64,000 nt of DNA from Verrucomicrobiia bacterium (GTDB lineage: Bacteria > Verrucomicrobiota > Verrucomicrobiia > Opitutales > Cerasicoccaceae). Of this stretch, positions 1 to 9,225 are shown in pieces (within the stretch, counting starts at the first letter, position 1; each line of letters begins with the position of its first letter). The DNA is taken from assembly GCA_030425485.1 (NCBI GenBank), contig JAUIAM010000002.1, positions 1 through 64,000 of the forward strand, in the 5' to 3' direction. The notes under the pieces were generated by a model. That model had not been told where the DNA came from. It saw only the letters and a program-made list of their open reading frames with translations, and made no database searches. Both the position numbers and the translations under genes were made by a program.

Positions 1-1535
1 CATTCGGCCAAGCCAACGTGGTCATGGGGCACATTAAAGACATGCTGCCAGGGGCCACCCTCAATGTAGTCCCCACCCCATCGGTATGGGTGAAACGGCC
101 CGGCCCAATCACCACTCGTCTTGCGCCCCCGCATGAAGCCGACGCTCGGGTCAAACACATTGCGGTAGTTTTGTGACCGCTGCATGAGTTGCGCCGCTTC
201 CTCATCCTTACCGAGATAACGCGCGACCTGGGCCACGGCAAAATCATCGTAAGCGTAATCCAGCGTACAACTCGCCCCATGCGAGAAGCGGTCGGCGGGC
301 ACGTAGCCATACTTGATATACTCCTCCAAACCCACTCGACCAAAGTGCGGGTTTGTCGAGGGCTGAGTGGCGTTTTTCCAAAGGTAAGTGAAAGCCTCCT
401 CCACCCCCCAGTCCCTTACGCCCTTGCAGACTGCGTCCGCAGACACGATGTCAAAGTGCGTACCGATCATACACACGCGCGGCCCGGGACTGAGCCACAT
501 TGGAGCCCACCCCGCCTGGCGGCAGGTATTGAGCCAGCCCTGCATCATGCGGTTGAGCACATCGGGATAGACCAGCGCGAGCAGCGGGTAGAGAGTGCGG
601 TAGGCGTCCCAGAAACCGCTGTCCGTGCACATCGGACCGACATGTACTTGCCCATCCACCGGGCTGCGGTGGATAGGCGCCCCGTTGGCGTCAGGCTCAT
701 CGATGAAGCGAGGAAAGATCAGGCAGCGATACAGGCAGGAGTAGAACTTGGCGTATTGCTCGGGGCTGCTCGTCGTAATCTGCACTCGCCCCAGCAGTTC
801 CTGCCAACGCGCTTTCCCCTCGGTGGCAAGATCGCCAAAGCTTCGTCCGGCCAGCTCGCGGGCCACCGTCTGCGCAGCAAGTTCACCCGAAACAAACGAC
901 CCGCCCAGACGCATTTCGACAACCTCCGTGCCTTGAGCAAACTCAACGTACCCGCCCCACTCCGTCTTTACGAAGCGCGTAGGCTCGACGCTAAACACGA
1001 TCCGAAAGTACATGCGAAACGCCTCGCATAACTCGTCGCGATGGTCCCGACTGTAGCCGCTGAGGCTATCGTTACCGCGTTGGTCGAGCGCATGCTCACC
1101 ATCAAAGTAAAAGGCCAGTCGCGGGACTTCTCCTTCCCGGAAGCGCATGCGCGCAAGCGCCCCGCGCTCAGTCGGCGTCAGCTCGAGCGTGACACCGTAG
1201 CGCAGCAGGTCCACTTTGAGTTGATGGGGCTGGAGCTCGGCGTCTTCTACCCGATAGGCCGAAGCCTGATGCTCAGGGCTACCCTGCACCTCACCCGTAA
1301 ACGGTATAAAGGTCAGGCTGCAATAATCGCGCATCCACGGACTCGGCTGATGCGTTAGACGCACCCCCTGCAGCCGCCGCGCACGGCGATTGAAGGTCCA
1401 CGGCGAACGCCCCGTCTGCAGCGTCCAGTGGTGCATACCCCAGGGACGAGCTACGATGGGCAAGGTGTTCCCCCGGGAAAACTCCCGGTCAGAATCCGTG
1501 CCTTGCAGAAGATTGATACAGGAGAGATCGATCAT
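1..1535 (-). CDS. GH92 family alpha-mannosidase (C-terminus beyond window)
   Basis: The first ~511 residues of a GH92 exo-alpha-mannosidase; the gene runs off the left edge. My translation shows family landmarks in order: FSRGNTLP near residue 20, the TH-PSPWM-DY block near residue 65, DSGFWDAYRTLYPLL (first hydrolase core block), MIGTHFDIVSADAVCKG, the GLEEYIKYGYVP segment, and the YIEGGPWQH-NVPHD block. The Glu of that last block aligns with the general acid of GH92 enzymes; the general-base Asp region lies outside the window. GH92 enzymes are calcium-dependent, inverting and act on mannans or N-glycans. I chose ATG 1535 because an in-frame stop lies 27 bases upstream. The residues I read begin MIDLSC without an export signal, so a cytoplasmic site is possible. 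It follows the preceding gene by 39 bases and is the last visible gene of a minus-strand run. Confidence 0.9.
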   Translation of the reverse strand, partial: MIDLSCINLLQGTDSDREFSRGNTLPIVARPWGMHHWTLQTGRSPWTFNRRARRLQGVRLTHQPSPWMRDYCSLTFIPFTGEVQGSPEHQASAYRVEDAELQPHQLKVDLLRYGVTLELTPTERGALARMRFREGEVPRLAFYFDGEHALDQRGNDSLSGYSRDHRDELCEAFRMYFRIVFSVEPTRFVKTEWGGYVEFAQGTEVVEMRLGGSFVSGELAAQTVARELAGRSFGDLATEGKARWQELLGRVQITTSSPEQYAKFYSCLYRCLIFPRFIDEPDANGAPIHRSPVDGQVHVGPMCTDSGFWDAYRTLYPLLALVYPDVLNRMMQGWLNTCRQAGWAPMWLSPGPRVCMIGTHFDIVSADAVCKGVRDWGVEEAFTYLWKNATQPSTNPHFGRVGLEEYIKYGYVPADRFSHGASCTLDYAYDDFAVAQVARYLGKDEEAAQLMQRSQNYRNVFDPSVGFMRGRKTSGDWAGPFHPYRWGGDYIEGGPWQHVFNVPHDHVGLAE

Positions 1536-1574
1536 AAAGTAGGGCTGATCTGAGCGGTTCTATACGCCAGCACG

Positions 1575-2978
1575 CTAAGTCAGGTTCACGCTTTCGCTAA
1601 GCGTGGGCGCCGGTTCTTGGTATGGATCATTGGCCAGCGTTTCCCCAGCCGGGACAATGCCCAGCGGAATGCGTTTGATGCCATGGAAAATCTCCCTGTC
1701 ATCAACATGAATTGCCCAGTTATCGCGGTCGGACAGAAATTTGGTGTTACCACATTGACGCCGCACTGCGGGCAACCGGGGAAGCGCAGTCAGATCGATA
1801 TCACCGGGATTCCTTTGCTGTAGGAATTCCCAAAAACCCACGATGGTATGCGAACCCGACACGGTGGCAAAGAGCGGCTTATCCACATCCAGCGTTGTGG
1901 GAATCATGCCGTCAGCAAACACATACTGAGCGAGCGTGCGTTCGAGACCATCCACAATTTCCGGCACAGCAGGGTGGCCGCTACCGAACTCCTGAAAGAA
2001 CAGGATAAACTCGGGGTAATTACCGAGCTGGATTTTACTCCGGTCCCAGACTGCTTTTCCCTCGCTGCGCGACTGCTGATCCTTTAGCCCGAGAGACATC
2101 TGCGTATTGCCCAGGGTATCGGTATATACTGCGCCGGACAGCGCCTCCACGATGCGCGAAATAATGCGCGGAATTCGCTCATCGGCGCGCAGTTGGTTTA
2201 TCTCATGAAGCATATTTGCGGCCAGGCACATGTAGCTGCAACGTTCGGTAAAGTGCGCGTTGTCCCCGCGCTCAAAGAAGCCATTTTCCTCGTGAAAGTA
2301 GTTCGGGCCCAGATAGGTGTCCAGCGCAGGCAGACCATACCTTTCATAAGGTCCCCAGTCTCCTGTGACGTGGCCATACTTGGCCAGCGCCGCCACCGCG
2401 ACGAGGTCCTGGTTCGTCACGCCACACCACCCCGCAAACGGAAGGGGACGTACGTAGCCGTTACCGAGCTTCCACCAATAGTTACTAAACCACTTGAGGT
2501 GGCGCTCCAACACAGCCTCGATCTCCACACGCACATGGTCGCTCGGCTTCAGCCTGGCATAGTGAGACAACAGTGCGTGGAGGGGCATCATCTGATGAAT
2601 AGGGCAGCTCTCGCGCGATGTGTAGGTGGGCTCAGCTTCACCGCTGGCATGAAAGAAGCCCCCCTCCGGCGCCTGCTGCCAGAGCAAGGTGGCAATCAAC
2701 TGATCCGCTATGTACGCCCAATGCGCAGAGCCGCCCTGATCGATGATACGCGCGACGACCTTGTACATCACCGCAGTCCGCGACGCACTCGCTCCGTGGT
2801 ACTTCCGCGAGAGACTCGAATCATTATCCCAGCAGGCATGCAAATGAATACCACCGAACGCGCCCGGACCTTGCTGCCACGACAGTATGTTCGCAGTCGT
2901 AAGTTGTAAAACCTCTTGGCCAAAGGCCTCAGAGACAGGCCGCCCCTGCACGGGATATTTGATCGATGAGTGACTCAT
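1575..2978 (-). CDS. uncharacterised protein, probable (alpha/alpha)6-type fold
   Basis: A 467-residue protein without a signal peptide that I cannot assign to a named family. It is rich in Trp, Tyr and His and has helical segments spaced as in six-hairpin glycosidases and lyases. Examples are GGIHLHACWDNDSSLSRKYHG near residue 42, PIHQMMPLHALLSHYARL near 127, and WCGVTNQDLVAVAALAKYGH near 184. It lies 20 bases after the stop of a GH78 enzyme and 39 bases before a GH92 enzyme on the same strand, so it is almost certainly co-transcribed with them. A role in trimming or isomerising the same glycan is inferred from position only. It could be an unassigned glycosidase or polysaccharide lyase, or an epimerase of the AGE-like barrel type. 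The existence of the gene is secure; the function is not. Confidence 0.75.
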   Translation of the reverse strand: MSHSSIKYPVQGRPVSEAFGQEVLQLTTANILSWQQGPGAFGGIHLHACWDNDSSLSRKYHGASASRTAVMYKVVARIIDQGGSAHWAYIADQLIATLLWQQAPEGGFFHASGEAEPTYTSRESCPIHQMMPLHALLSHYARLKPSDHVRVEIEAVLERHLKWFSNYWWKLGNGYVRPLPFAGWCGVTNQDLVAVAALAKYGHVTGDWGPYERYGLPALDTYLGPNYFHEENGFFERGDNAHFTERCSYMCLAANMLHEINQLRADERIPRIISRIVEALSGAVYTDTLGNTQMSLGLKDQQSRSEGKAVWDRSKIQLGNYPEFILFFQEFGSGHPAVPEIVDGLERTLAQYVFADGMIPTTLDVDKPLFATVSGSHTIVGFWEFLQQRNPGDIDLTALPRLPAVRRQCGNTKFLSDRDNWAIHVDDREIFHGIKRIPLGIVPAGETLANDPYQEPAPTLSESVNLT

Positions 2979-2998
2979 AGCGTGACGAAAAAGAAAGA

Positions 2999-5900
2999 TT
3001 AGATGGCTGCTGCCAGATCGGGCTCATCGGGCCTAACGCGGGAAATGTTGGTAAGCTTGACGCGGATTATCGTCGCGCCATCGCTCTGAAAAGAGATACC
3101 CTCTCCTGCCATGCCATGCTTTTCATCTATGCCCTCCAGCAACTCGATACGCCCACGGATAGGGAGCTTAAGCAGCACAGGTAACGGCTTGGGCAAGGCA
3201 AGGTTTAGCTCGAATGTGTGCGCATGCTCATTGAGTTCCCAGTCAATGGCAATGAGCCCATGCGGAGAGGGCATCGTGCCCCGGGCCCATTTCAAATCAC
3301 CACATTCTGGAGCAATCAGCACCTCCTCGAAGCCGGGCCGCAGAGGCTGAATACCCAGCACACAATGGCTGAGAAAATAAACCGGTGATGCCGACCAGCC
3401 ATGACAAAAGCTCCGTGTCATCCGCTCTTGATCGGGAAAATACTGCTCCCAGAAAGTCGTGGCGCCTGCTTTGATTTGCATGCCCCAGTAGTCACGGATG
3501 AGTGCTAACAAGCCCATGCTATCGTGTTGCCGCGACAGCCCCTCCAGCACAAAGGACATAAAGAATGGACTCCCCCCCCTTACAAAATGCGCGGGGGCTT
3601 CACCCATATATTGCTTGCACCGCTCCAGCCGCTCCCCCTCGGCAGCACCCGAGAGAAACACCACCGTCTGCGTCTGTTGGCTGAAAACCTTGGATTGGCT
3701 CCCCCCCGGATGCAGGCAATCAACATAGGCCTGCTCACGGCTCGACCATAGATGTGTGTTGATGGCTCGGCCCAAAGTGTTGGTCAACTCGATACAGTCG
3801 CGCCGCAGTTCGCCCTCTCCGAGGGAATCAGCCAGCGCAGCAGCAGCCTTCAGTCCAAGCATGGCGAGAGCATTCAGATGCGTTACCTCTCCATCAGCCG
3901 GAGTATCCATCCGGGCCCAGTCAAACATAGCTGAGGCGCGCATCTGAAAGAGTCCACGCGGCGAAAGATGCCCACTGATGCATGCTACCGTTGTACGTAG
4001 CGGCTCGATCATACGCCGGGCAAAGACCAAATCCCCCGAGTAGCGATAATGCTCCTCCGCCCAGCGCATCCACAGGAAACTCCAGGCGGGGAGAATGTTT
4101 TGCCAAGCGCAAGGTGCCATGCACTCCACCAACTCAGAACGATCCAGGCTTCTGGCCGCAAGCTCCCAGCAATACTCACTCAAGCGGGGATCACCATTGA
4201 CCACAAAATCAACCAGTGCCTCGTTACGCGCATCGCCGACCCAAAACGCCTGCTCGTAGCCCGGGCAATCCGTATAGGTGTCTTCCGAGCAACAGGCCAA
4301 AGTGTGAGCACCGACTTCCCATATCCGATTCAACTCGTTATCTGAACAAGTAAAGCTTCCCTGCCTGGCCTGTGGGTAGGTACTCGATATCACCCGGCAG
4401 GAGCGAATTTTAACGGCGTGCTTCAACTTCCGAAAACTGACCCGGCAGTAGCGAAACCCCCGCCTGAGTAAACTGCGGTAGCACTGCTCGCCCTCCCGGC
4501 ACACGTAGCGAAAGGTATTGTTCATTTCGGACATCAGGAAGGGCTCACCTTCGGCAGACACGCTTTCCGTGAAGTGGAAATCGAGCACTGCCCCTGCCTT
4601 GGCCTCAATATCAAAGGCCAGAAAGCCCACCTGCTCCTGCCCGAAGTCGAGCAACACACGCACATCATGCTCCGAGCATGGCTCAATACAGGCCCAACCG
4701 GAATCGCTCGCAATCAGCGCGTCGGAGTTTACTATCACCGGACGTAATGACTCAACCAGAACCTCCGAAGCGCACAGCGCGTAGATGTCATCCCTTGCAA
4801 TCATTGAAGTCGGAATTAGCCTTACATAGGCGGCCTTGAAGTCATCAGTATCCAAAACTCCTCGCTGAAAAATGGCGTCATATTCCGCCTCACTGGCATC
4901 TGCATGCACAAGCGCCGGATTCGTGATGGCAAGATCCTCGCCACTCGGCGGCATGTCCACGTCACCGGGCTCTCCGAATGGTCCCAGCGCAAGCCAAGCC
5001 GTTTCTGCCCACTGATCCGGATAGGCAGCCCATACCACATCTTTTTCCACAGTAGCGTTGATAACTACCCACCAGAATTGCTCAGTCGGTGGCATCGCCG
5101 TCATTAAAGTATTCCAGCCCGCTCGCAGCATGGAGACAGCGCGTCCCTCCGCCCCATTCTCAGGGCCGAAATCCAACCGCACACCATTGAGCTTCCACTC
5201 CAAAGTCGGGCGACAATGCGGCTGCTGAAGCAAAATCTCCTGTGCGTTTTCACTGAAGATATGCGTGCACAGGAGCATACGCCCACGGAGGGGATTCGCA
5301 GCTTTATCGGTGGAGTTGAGTAACTCCCGCGGGTTAATACTCCACGAATACGGCGCAGTGCGTACCACATCCACGTGAGACACTGCGCTGGGGTAAACCG
5401 TGTCCCTCGTAAGCTGGGGGAGCTTCCTCTCCACAAGTTTGCTATGCGGCGCAACCTCATCGGCCAAAACGTTAACCGGGTGCCAGTCTGCCTCGTCATA
5501 GCCGAGACATTCGAATCCTTCGAGCCCTGCGCGGGCATCATACTGCTCCTCCCAACCGAGCTGGCAATTGATGCGCGGCACAGGCCATTGATAGCCACGA
5601 TCCAGGCAGCCGTGCCAGGAATCATCGGACACCATACGCTGTCTGCCCGCCTGATCCTTCCACGTCAACGCAGCATACAGACCGGCCTGACAGTGCAGAT
5701 ATTGAAAGTTTCCGATGCCGTAGTGCTGCACACGCACCGCAATAACGTTGTCTCCCGCATGCAGAGCAGTGCTCAAATCATAGGAGTCCAACTGCCACTG
5801 GTCAGGCCATGAGCGAGCAGGGCCAAAACCGATCCAGCGCCCGTTGACATACACCTCGTAGCGCGCATCGGCGGTCAGTTCCAGTCGACAGTCTTTGGAT

Positions 5901-6010
5901 TCCCCGCTAACCGTAAAGGTCTTCCGAAAGCACGCCACCTGGTGAAACTCCCTGCCCTTGCCTGATAGAAGCCATATCCAACGGGGCTCCTTCTGGCGGC
6001 TAGGACTCAT
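2999..6010 (-). CDS. GH78-type alpha-L-rhamnosidase
   Basis: A 1003-residue member of the bacterial alpha-L-rhamnosidase group. The N-terminal half holds beta-sandwich modules, with a carbohydrate-binding-like segment (RYEVYVNGRWIGFGPAR near residue 50). From about residue 550 comes the (alpha/alpha)6 barrel, with the general-acid block DTYTDCPGYEQAFWVGDAR (Glu near 586) and the general-base block GATTFWE (Glu near 855). A C-terminal beta-sandwich follows. The usual DERLGWTGDA signature is altered to YEQAFWVGDA but keeps the Glu and Asp. No signal peptide is seen. I chose ATG 6010 because an earlier in-frame start is a TTG, and AGGA/GGAAGGG lies just upstream of the ATG. It overlaps the stop of the upstream gene by 11 bases, suggesting translational coupling. 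Substrate specificity for L-rhamnose is family inference. Confidence 0.88.
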   Translation of the reverse strand: MSPSRQKEPRWIWLLSGKGREFHQVACFRKTFTVSGESKDCRLELTADARYEVYVNGRWIGFGPARSWPDQWQLDSYDLSTALHAGDNVIAVRVQHYGIGNFQYLHCQAGLYAALTWKDQAGRQRMVSDDSWHGCLDRGYQWPVPRINCQLGWEEQYDARAGLEGFECLGYDEADWHPVNVLADEVAPHSKLVERKLPQLTRDTVYPSAVSHVDVVRTAPYSWSINPRELLNSTDKAANPLRGRMLLCTHIFSENAQEILLQQPHCRPTLEWKLNGVRLDFGPENGAEGRAVSMLRAGWNTLMTAMPPTEQFWWVVINATVEKDVVWAAYPDQWAETAWLALGPFGEPGDVDMPPSGEDLAITNPALVHADASEAEYDAIFQRGVLDTDDFKAAYVRLIPTSMIARDDIYALCASEVLVESLRPVIVNSDALIASDSGWACIEPCSEHDVRVLLDFGQEQVGFLAFDIEAKAGAVLDFHFTESVSAEGEPFLMSEMNNTFRYVCREGEQCYRSLLRRGFRYCRVSFRKLKHAVKIRSCRVISSTYPQARQGSFTCSDNELNRIWEVGAHTLACCSEDTYTDCPGYEQAFWVGDARNEALVDFVVNGDPRLSEYCWELAARSLDRSELVECMAPCAWQNILPAWSFLWMRWAEEHYRYSGDLVFARRMIEPLRTTVACISGHLSPRGLFQMRASAMFDWARMDTPADGEVTHLNALAMLGLKAAAALADSLGEGELRRDCIELTNTLGRAINTHLWSSREQAYVDCLHPGGSQSKVFSQQTQTVVFLSGAAEGERLERCKQYMGEAPAHFVRGGSPFFMSFVLEGLSRQHDSMGLLALIRDYWGMQIKAGATTFWEQYFPDQERMTRSFCHGWSASPVYFLSHCVLGIQPLRPGFEEVLIAPECGDLKWARGTMPSPHGLIAIDWELNEHAHTFELNLALPKPLPVLLKLPIRGRIELLEGIDEKHGMAGEGISFQSDGATIIRVKLTNISRVRPDEPDLAAAI

Positions 6011-8441
6011 TTTCCTGGCCCTTCCCGCAGCCAACTCGCTTCACCTCGGGCGGCACCTCACTAAAGACGAAGAGCAAGTCTTCGGAGCCAAGCGCTATGG
6101 GATCACCACTGTATCCGGTGTCGAAGCCGAAAACATCCTGAACGACAACCGGACCCTCGGCACTTAGCTCCAGTCGCACGGGATAAGTTGCATCGTAGGC
6201 CGCCCAGAGAATCGTCAGGCAGGGATATTCCTCCCCTTCCGGCAAAGTGAAACGATAAGCCACGATGCCGTCGTCGCTTTCACTCGACTTCCATTGCGCG
6301 TCCGTCAGCACCTCCACCGCATTGCTGTAGGCGTCGAACTCAGGAAGTCTGTTGGGCTGCGTCGCATCATCCGGGTAATCGACGAGCATCGCATAGCGTT
6401 GAGTCGTACCGTAGCCATGCCCCTCCACAAACTGGAAATGAAACAGCCGGTCAACGACGGGTGAGCCATCGGCCCCTTGTTGTAAACTTGATGCCATGTG
6501 GGCTACCATGCCGCGGGCAATCGCCTTAGAGCTGGGCGAGCCTTCTTGCTGCCGGGGGAAACCTATCTCCGTCAACCACAGCGTTTTGTCCTCTCCGAGT
6601 TTGTTGCGGTAATCGGCTGTTAAGCGTAGAAACTGCTTAAAGTAGGGTGTGTCCGGCATACCTGGATAGCAGTGCCAGTTGATAAAGTCGATATAGTCGG
6701 GGCCGACCTCGTCCACAACCACATCGAGATACAACGGCGAGAAGCCCGCATGCCCACCGTAGCTCACCAAGGAGTTGGGGCTGATATTTTTAATAACGAC
6801 GTAGGCTGTTTTCAGCAGTTGGGCAAACTCCCGTGGCGTGCCGGAGTAGAAGCCGCGGTGGTTTTGCTCATTCCAAATTTCCCACGCTGCGACGTCGTCG
6901 CCATAGCGCGTGGCAACTGCGCTGACGTAGGCTACCCAGTCTGTAATATTGACCGGAGGGTAGCTAGATGGGCGTTTACTGTCCGGCTCCTGGCTAAAGA
7001 ATTTAGGCGTATAACCTAGTATGCCCAATACACTGATGTCCAAGTTTCGTGCGACAGAGATTTCCCGATCCGTTCTCGCCCAATCCCACATCCCCGGAGA
7101 CGTCTCCAGCTTGTACCAAGGAAAATCCAGCCGCGCCCACCTGAAGCCTGCCTCCAGCGCAAGCTCTTCACCCCAGGGGCGATGATCGAGCCCCATATTC
7201 ATACCAAAGGATGAAGCGTTTGCTGCGGGTTCAGGCTGCGCAATGATGTGGAAGCCAGAAGCCTCCGACCAGCCCGCATCCCCCTCCTCCGAAACGTGGG
7301 TACGCACGCGCCAAAAGAACTCCTGCCCCACCGCCGCATTGAATCCCTCAAGCTCAAGCATGTTGTCGTCATGGCCACTGGACTGAAAAACGATATCGCT
7401 ACCAAAATCCCTGCTGGTCGCCACCTGCACATCAAAGCGCGGACTGGCTTCATAGGCATCATTCTGCCCTCCACGCCACAGCAGCGTCGGTGACAACTTG
7501 GATACCCCACTGGCATCGACCGGGACGAGTGTCTCGGGCGGCCCCATGATAACACCTTCAAATTGCAGCGCGATCTTACTCACACTGGCCAATGTCTCGG
7601 CCGTATTGGCCAACTCCAACTTGAGCTGAATCGCGACAGTATCCGTTTTATTCAGAAAGGTAAGGTCGCTACCCTCAAATGTTTTCCAATCCGACCACGC
7701 AGCTTCCAGGCCCGCCGTGGTTCTAATCTGCATGGCTATAATGCCCTCGCCTGTCACCTCGACTTCCTGCCATGAGCTAACGCGATAGGGTGAGAACTCC
7801 GCCACGGCTGTCCCCTGGGCCTGGGTCGGCTTACCCATGATTTCGAATCGGGTGATACGAGCGGGGTGCCCGTCGGTGGTGTCGTCGATTTGCCAGGTCA
7901 GGTACTGTGCCCGGATCGGACGGTCAAACTCGTAACGCACCTCATGGGATTCGGCGTTACCCTTGATGACGGCACGCTCAAGGTGGCGCTCCCCCGAGGG
8001 CCCGTAGAGGGTGCCGGCAGGCCCGACCCGAAGCGGATCGTTGTCGGACTCTTGATAGTAGATACTAAACGCGGAGGGAAAAGTTTCGCCGTAGGTATAG
8101 CCGTCCCACTCGATGGCAACGATGTCCTCCACTTGCCCCAGGTTAATTTCCACCGCCCCCTGTATCTTCCCCGGACTCCAGTAAGTGGTGTAATCCGCAT
8201 CAAAGAGACGCCGTATAGCGTCCTCATTCCCCGATGCTGTGATTTGACCGGGCGAGGTATCAAAAGTCGCCCTGGCCAGGGTGTGCTCCGCAACCACGAT
8301 TCTGCCATCCTGCACGATGGCATTGTCAAGCAGCAGATACGACGCATCCAGAGGCTGAACCATTTGAGCCGCTTCTGCCCCGAAACAGGCAAAGCGCGAG
8401 CAAACCAGTGCACACAGCAGTGTTCTCTTTATAGCAACCAT
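6000..8441 (-). CDS. secreted clan GH-A glycosidase (GH39-like) with F5/8-type C domain
   Basis: An 813-residue exported protein. Starting at ATG 8441, the sequence opens with a signal peptide (MVAIKRTLLCALVC up to AEAAQ), and GGAAG sits about eight bases upstream; earlier TTG/ATG starts only add a short tail. Residues ~45-205 look like a discoidin (F5/8 C) carbohydrate-binding domain, followed by two beta-sandwich/fibronectin-like segments to about 400. Residues ~415-720 form a TIM barrel with WEIWNEQN (acid/base Glu near 525) and LWLTEIGFPR (nucleophile Glu near 625), the hallmark pair of retaining clan A enzymes. GH39 (xylosidase/iduronidase-like) is the closest family I can recall; GH5 or GH30-like groups are alternatives. 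The gene is inside the minus-strand run, 24 bases after the prepilin-like gene, and is fused by overlap to the GH78 gene. Substrate is unknown. Confidence 0.82.
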   Translation of the reverse strand: MVAIKRTLLCALVCSRFACFGAEAAQMVQPLDASYLLLDNAIVQDGRIVVAEHTLARATFDTSPGQITASGNEDAIRRLFDADYTTYWSPGKIQGAVEINLGQVEDIVAIEWDGYTYGETFPSAFSIYYQESDNDPLRVGPAGTLYGPSGERHLERAVIKGNAESHEVRYEFDRPIRAQYLTWQIDDTTDGHPARITRFEIMGKPTQAQGTAVAEFSPYRVSSWQEVEVTGEGIIAMQIRTTAGLEAAWSDWKTFEGSDLTFLNKTDTVAIQLKLELANTAETLASVSKIALQFEGVIMGPPETLVPVDASGVSKLSPTLLWRGGQNDAYEASPRFDVQVATSRDFGSDIVFQSSGHDDNMLELEGFNAAVGQEFFWRVRTHVSEEGDAGWSEASGFHIIAQPEPAANASSFGMNMGLDHRPWGEELALEAGFRWARLDFPWYKLETSPGMWDWARTDREISVARNLDISVLGILGYTPKFFSQEPDSKRPSSYPPVNITDWVAYVSAVATRYGDDVAAWEIWNEQNHRGFYSGTPREFAQLLKTAYVVIKNISPNSLVSYGGHAGFSPLYLDVVVDEVGPDYIDFINWHCYPGMPDTPYFKQFLRLTADYRNKLGEDKTLWLTEIGFPRQQEGSPSSKAIARGMVAHMASSLQQGADGSPVVDRLFHFQFVEGHGYGTTQRYAMLVDYPDDATQPNRLPEFDAYSNAVEVLTDAQWKSSESDDGIVAYRFTLPEGEEYPCLTILWAAYDATYPVRLELSAEGPVVVQDVFGFDTGYSGDPIALGSEDLLFVFSEVPPEVKRVGCGKGQENES

Positions 8442-8465
8442 ACCAATATCTTCCATCAAAACTCT

Positions 8466-9119
8466 CTACTTTATCCGATCCAACTGGGAGTAATCCCAGG
8501 CGATCATGCCCGATGTTTCCTCGCGCTCGATCCAGGCGACACTTCCGTCCAGGCGAACGACGAACATGCCCTCGCCATCCCAGTTATCGACGCCGTTATA
8601 CGTCCCGTCCCACCAGTATCCGCTGTCGTGGAAAACGACCCTCGTGCTCGGAAATACGCCACCGCTCACCCGGGCACCGGCAAGCTCCAGGTTCATATAA
8701 TAGGTGCAAGCACCACTGGGATTGTCGGGGGCCATAGCCTTGTACCTATCGTACTGCCGCTCTACCGAACCGGGCGACAGGAGAAGCTCCGGCGTGCTGA
8801 TACGCGGCGTGTTCGATATGCCTAAGTACGGGAGCATCGAGCCCATGTTGACAAAGCGACCGTTCGCGCGCCAGAAGTGCGGATTCACACTCCCCGGAGG
8901 TCCATCACCATTATTGTCAGCCAGATACAGATTGAAAGCCGCCCCCATCTGACGCAGGTCAGATGCTCCCTGCGTGCGCATGCTTCGCTCGCGCATGTGC
9001 CCGACGGCGACGATTACGACCGACGCCAGCACAGCGACTGTTGCGACGGACACAAGTAACTCAATCAATGAGAAACCGAGCTTGCCTGGAGGCGATTTCG
9101 CTTTGGGTCTGGGCTTCAT
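8466..9119 (-). CDS. prepilin-type N-terminal methylation domain protein (pseudopilin-like)
   Basis: A 217-residue type IV prepilin-like protein. After MKPRPKAKSPPGKL comes GFSLIELLV with a hydrophobic stretch to about residue 38. This is the classic class III leader, with Gly at the cleavage site and Glu at +5. The C-terminal region contains WDGEGMFVVRLDGSVAWIER, resembling the DUF1559/H-X9-DG-type pseudopilins abundant in Planctomycetota and Verrucomicrobiota. I chose ATG 9119 because the longer reading back to 9266 adds a non-pilin segment that overlaps the upstream PEP-CTERM gene. The protein is expected in the inner membrane, exported by Sec and processed by a prepilin peptidase encoded elsewhere. 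It lies between a PEP-CTERM gene and secreted glycosidases in one run; its exact role in surface presentation or secretion is not known. Confidence 0.88.
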   Translation of the reverse strand: MKPRPKAKSPPGKLGFSLIELLVSVATVAVLASVVIVAVGHMRERSMRTQGASDLRQMGAAFNLYLADNNGDGPPGSVNPHFWRANGRFVNMGSMLPYLGISNTPRISTPELLLSPGSVERQYDRYKAMAPDNPSGACTYYMNLELAGARVSGGVFPSTRVVFHDSGYWWDGTYNGVDNWDGEGMFVVRLDGSVAWIEREETSGMIAWDYSQLDRIK

Positions 9120-9225
9120 AGCTAACAAAGGGGGGCATGGGTATTGAGCCAGTCCCCACGACGCAGGAACTGAGATTGAATAAACGGCACGTACCAAGTG
9201 GAACTCAGTCGAGCCAGGGAGCAGC

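Noticed and set aside
189-1031. 280-residue plus-strand frame
   Set aside because: It lies opposite the clearly recognisable GH92 sequence and has no domain of its own; high GC in third positions of the real gene opens such shadow frames.
7866-8825. 319-residue plus-strand frame
   Set aside because: It is antisense to the GH-A glycosidase and prepilin-like genes and crosses the boundary between them; composition is not protein-like.
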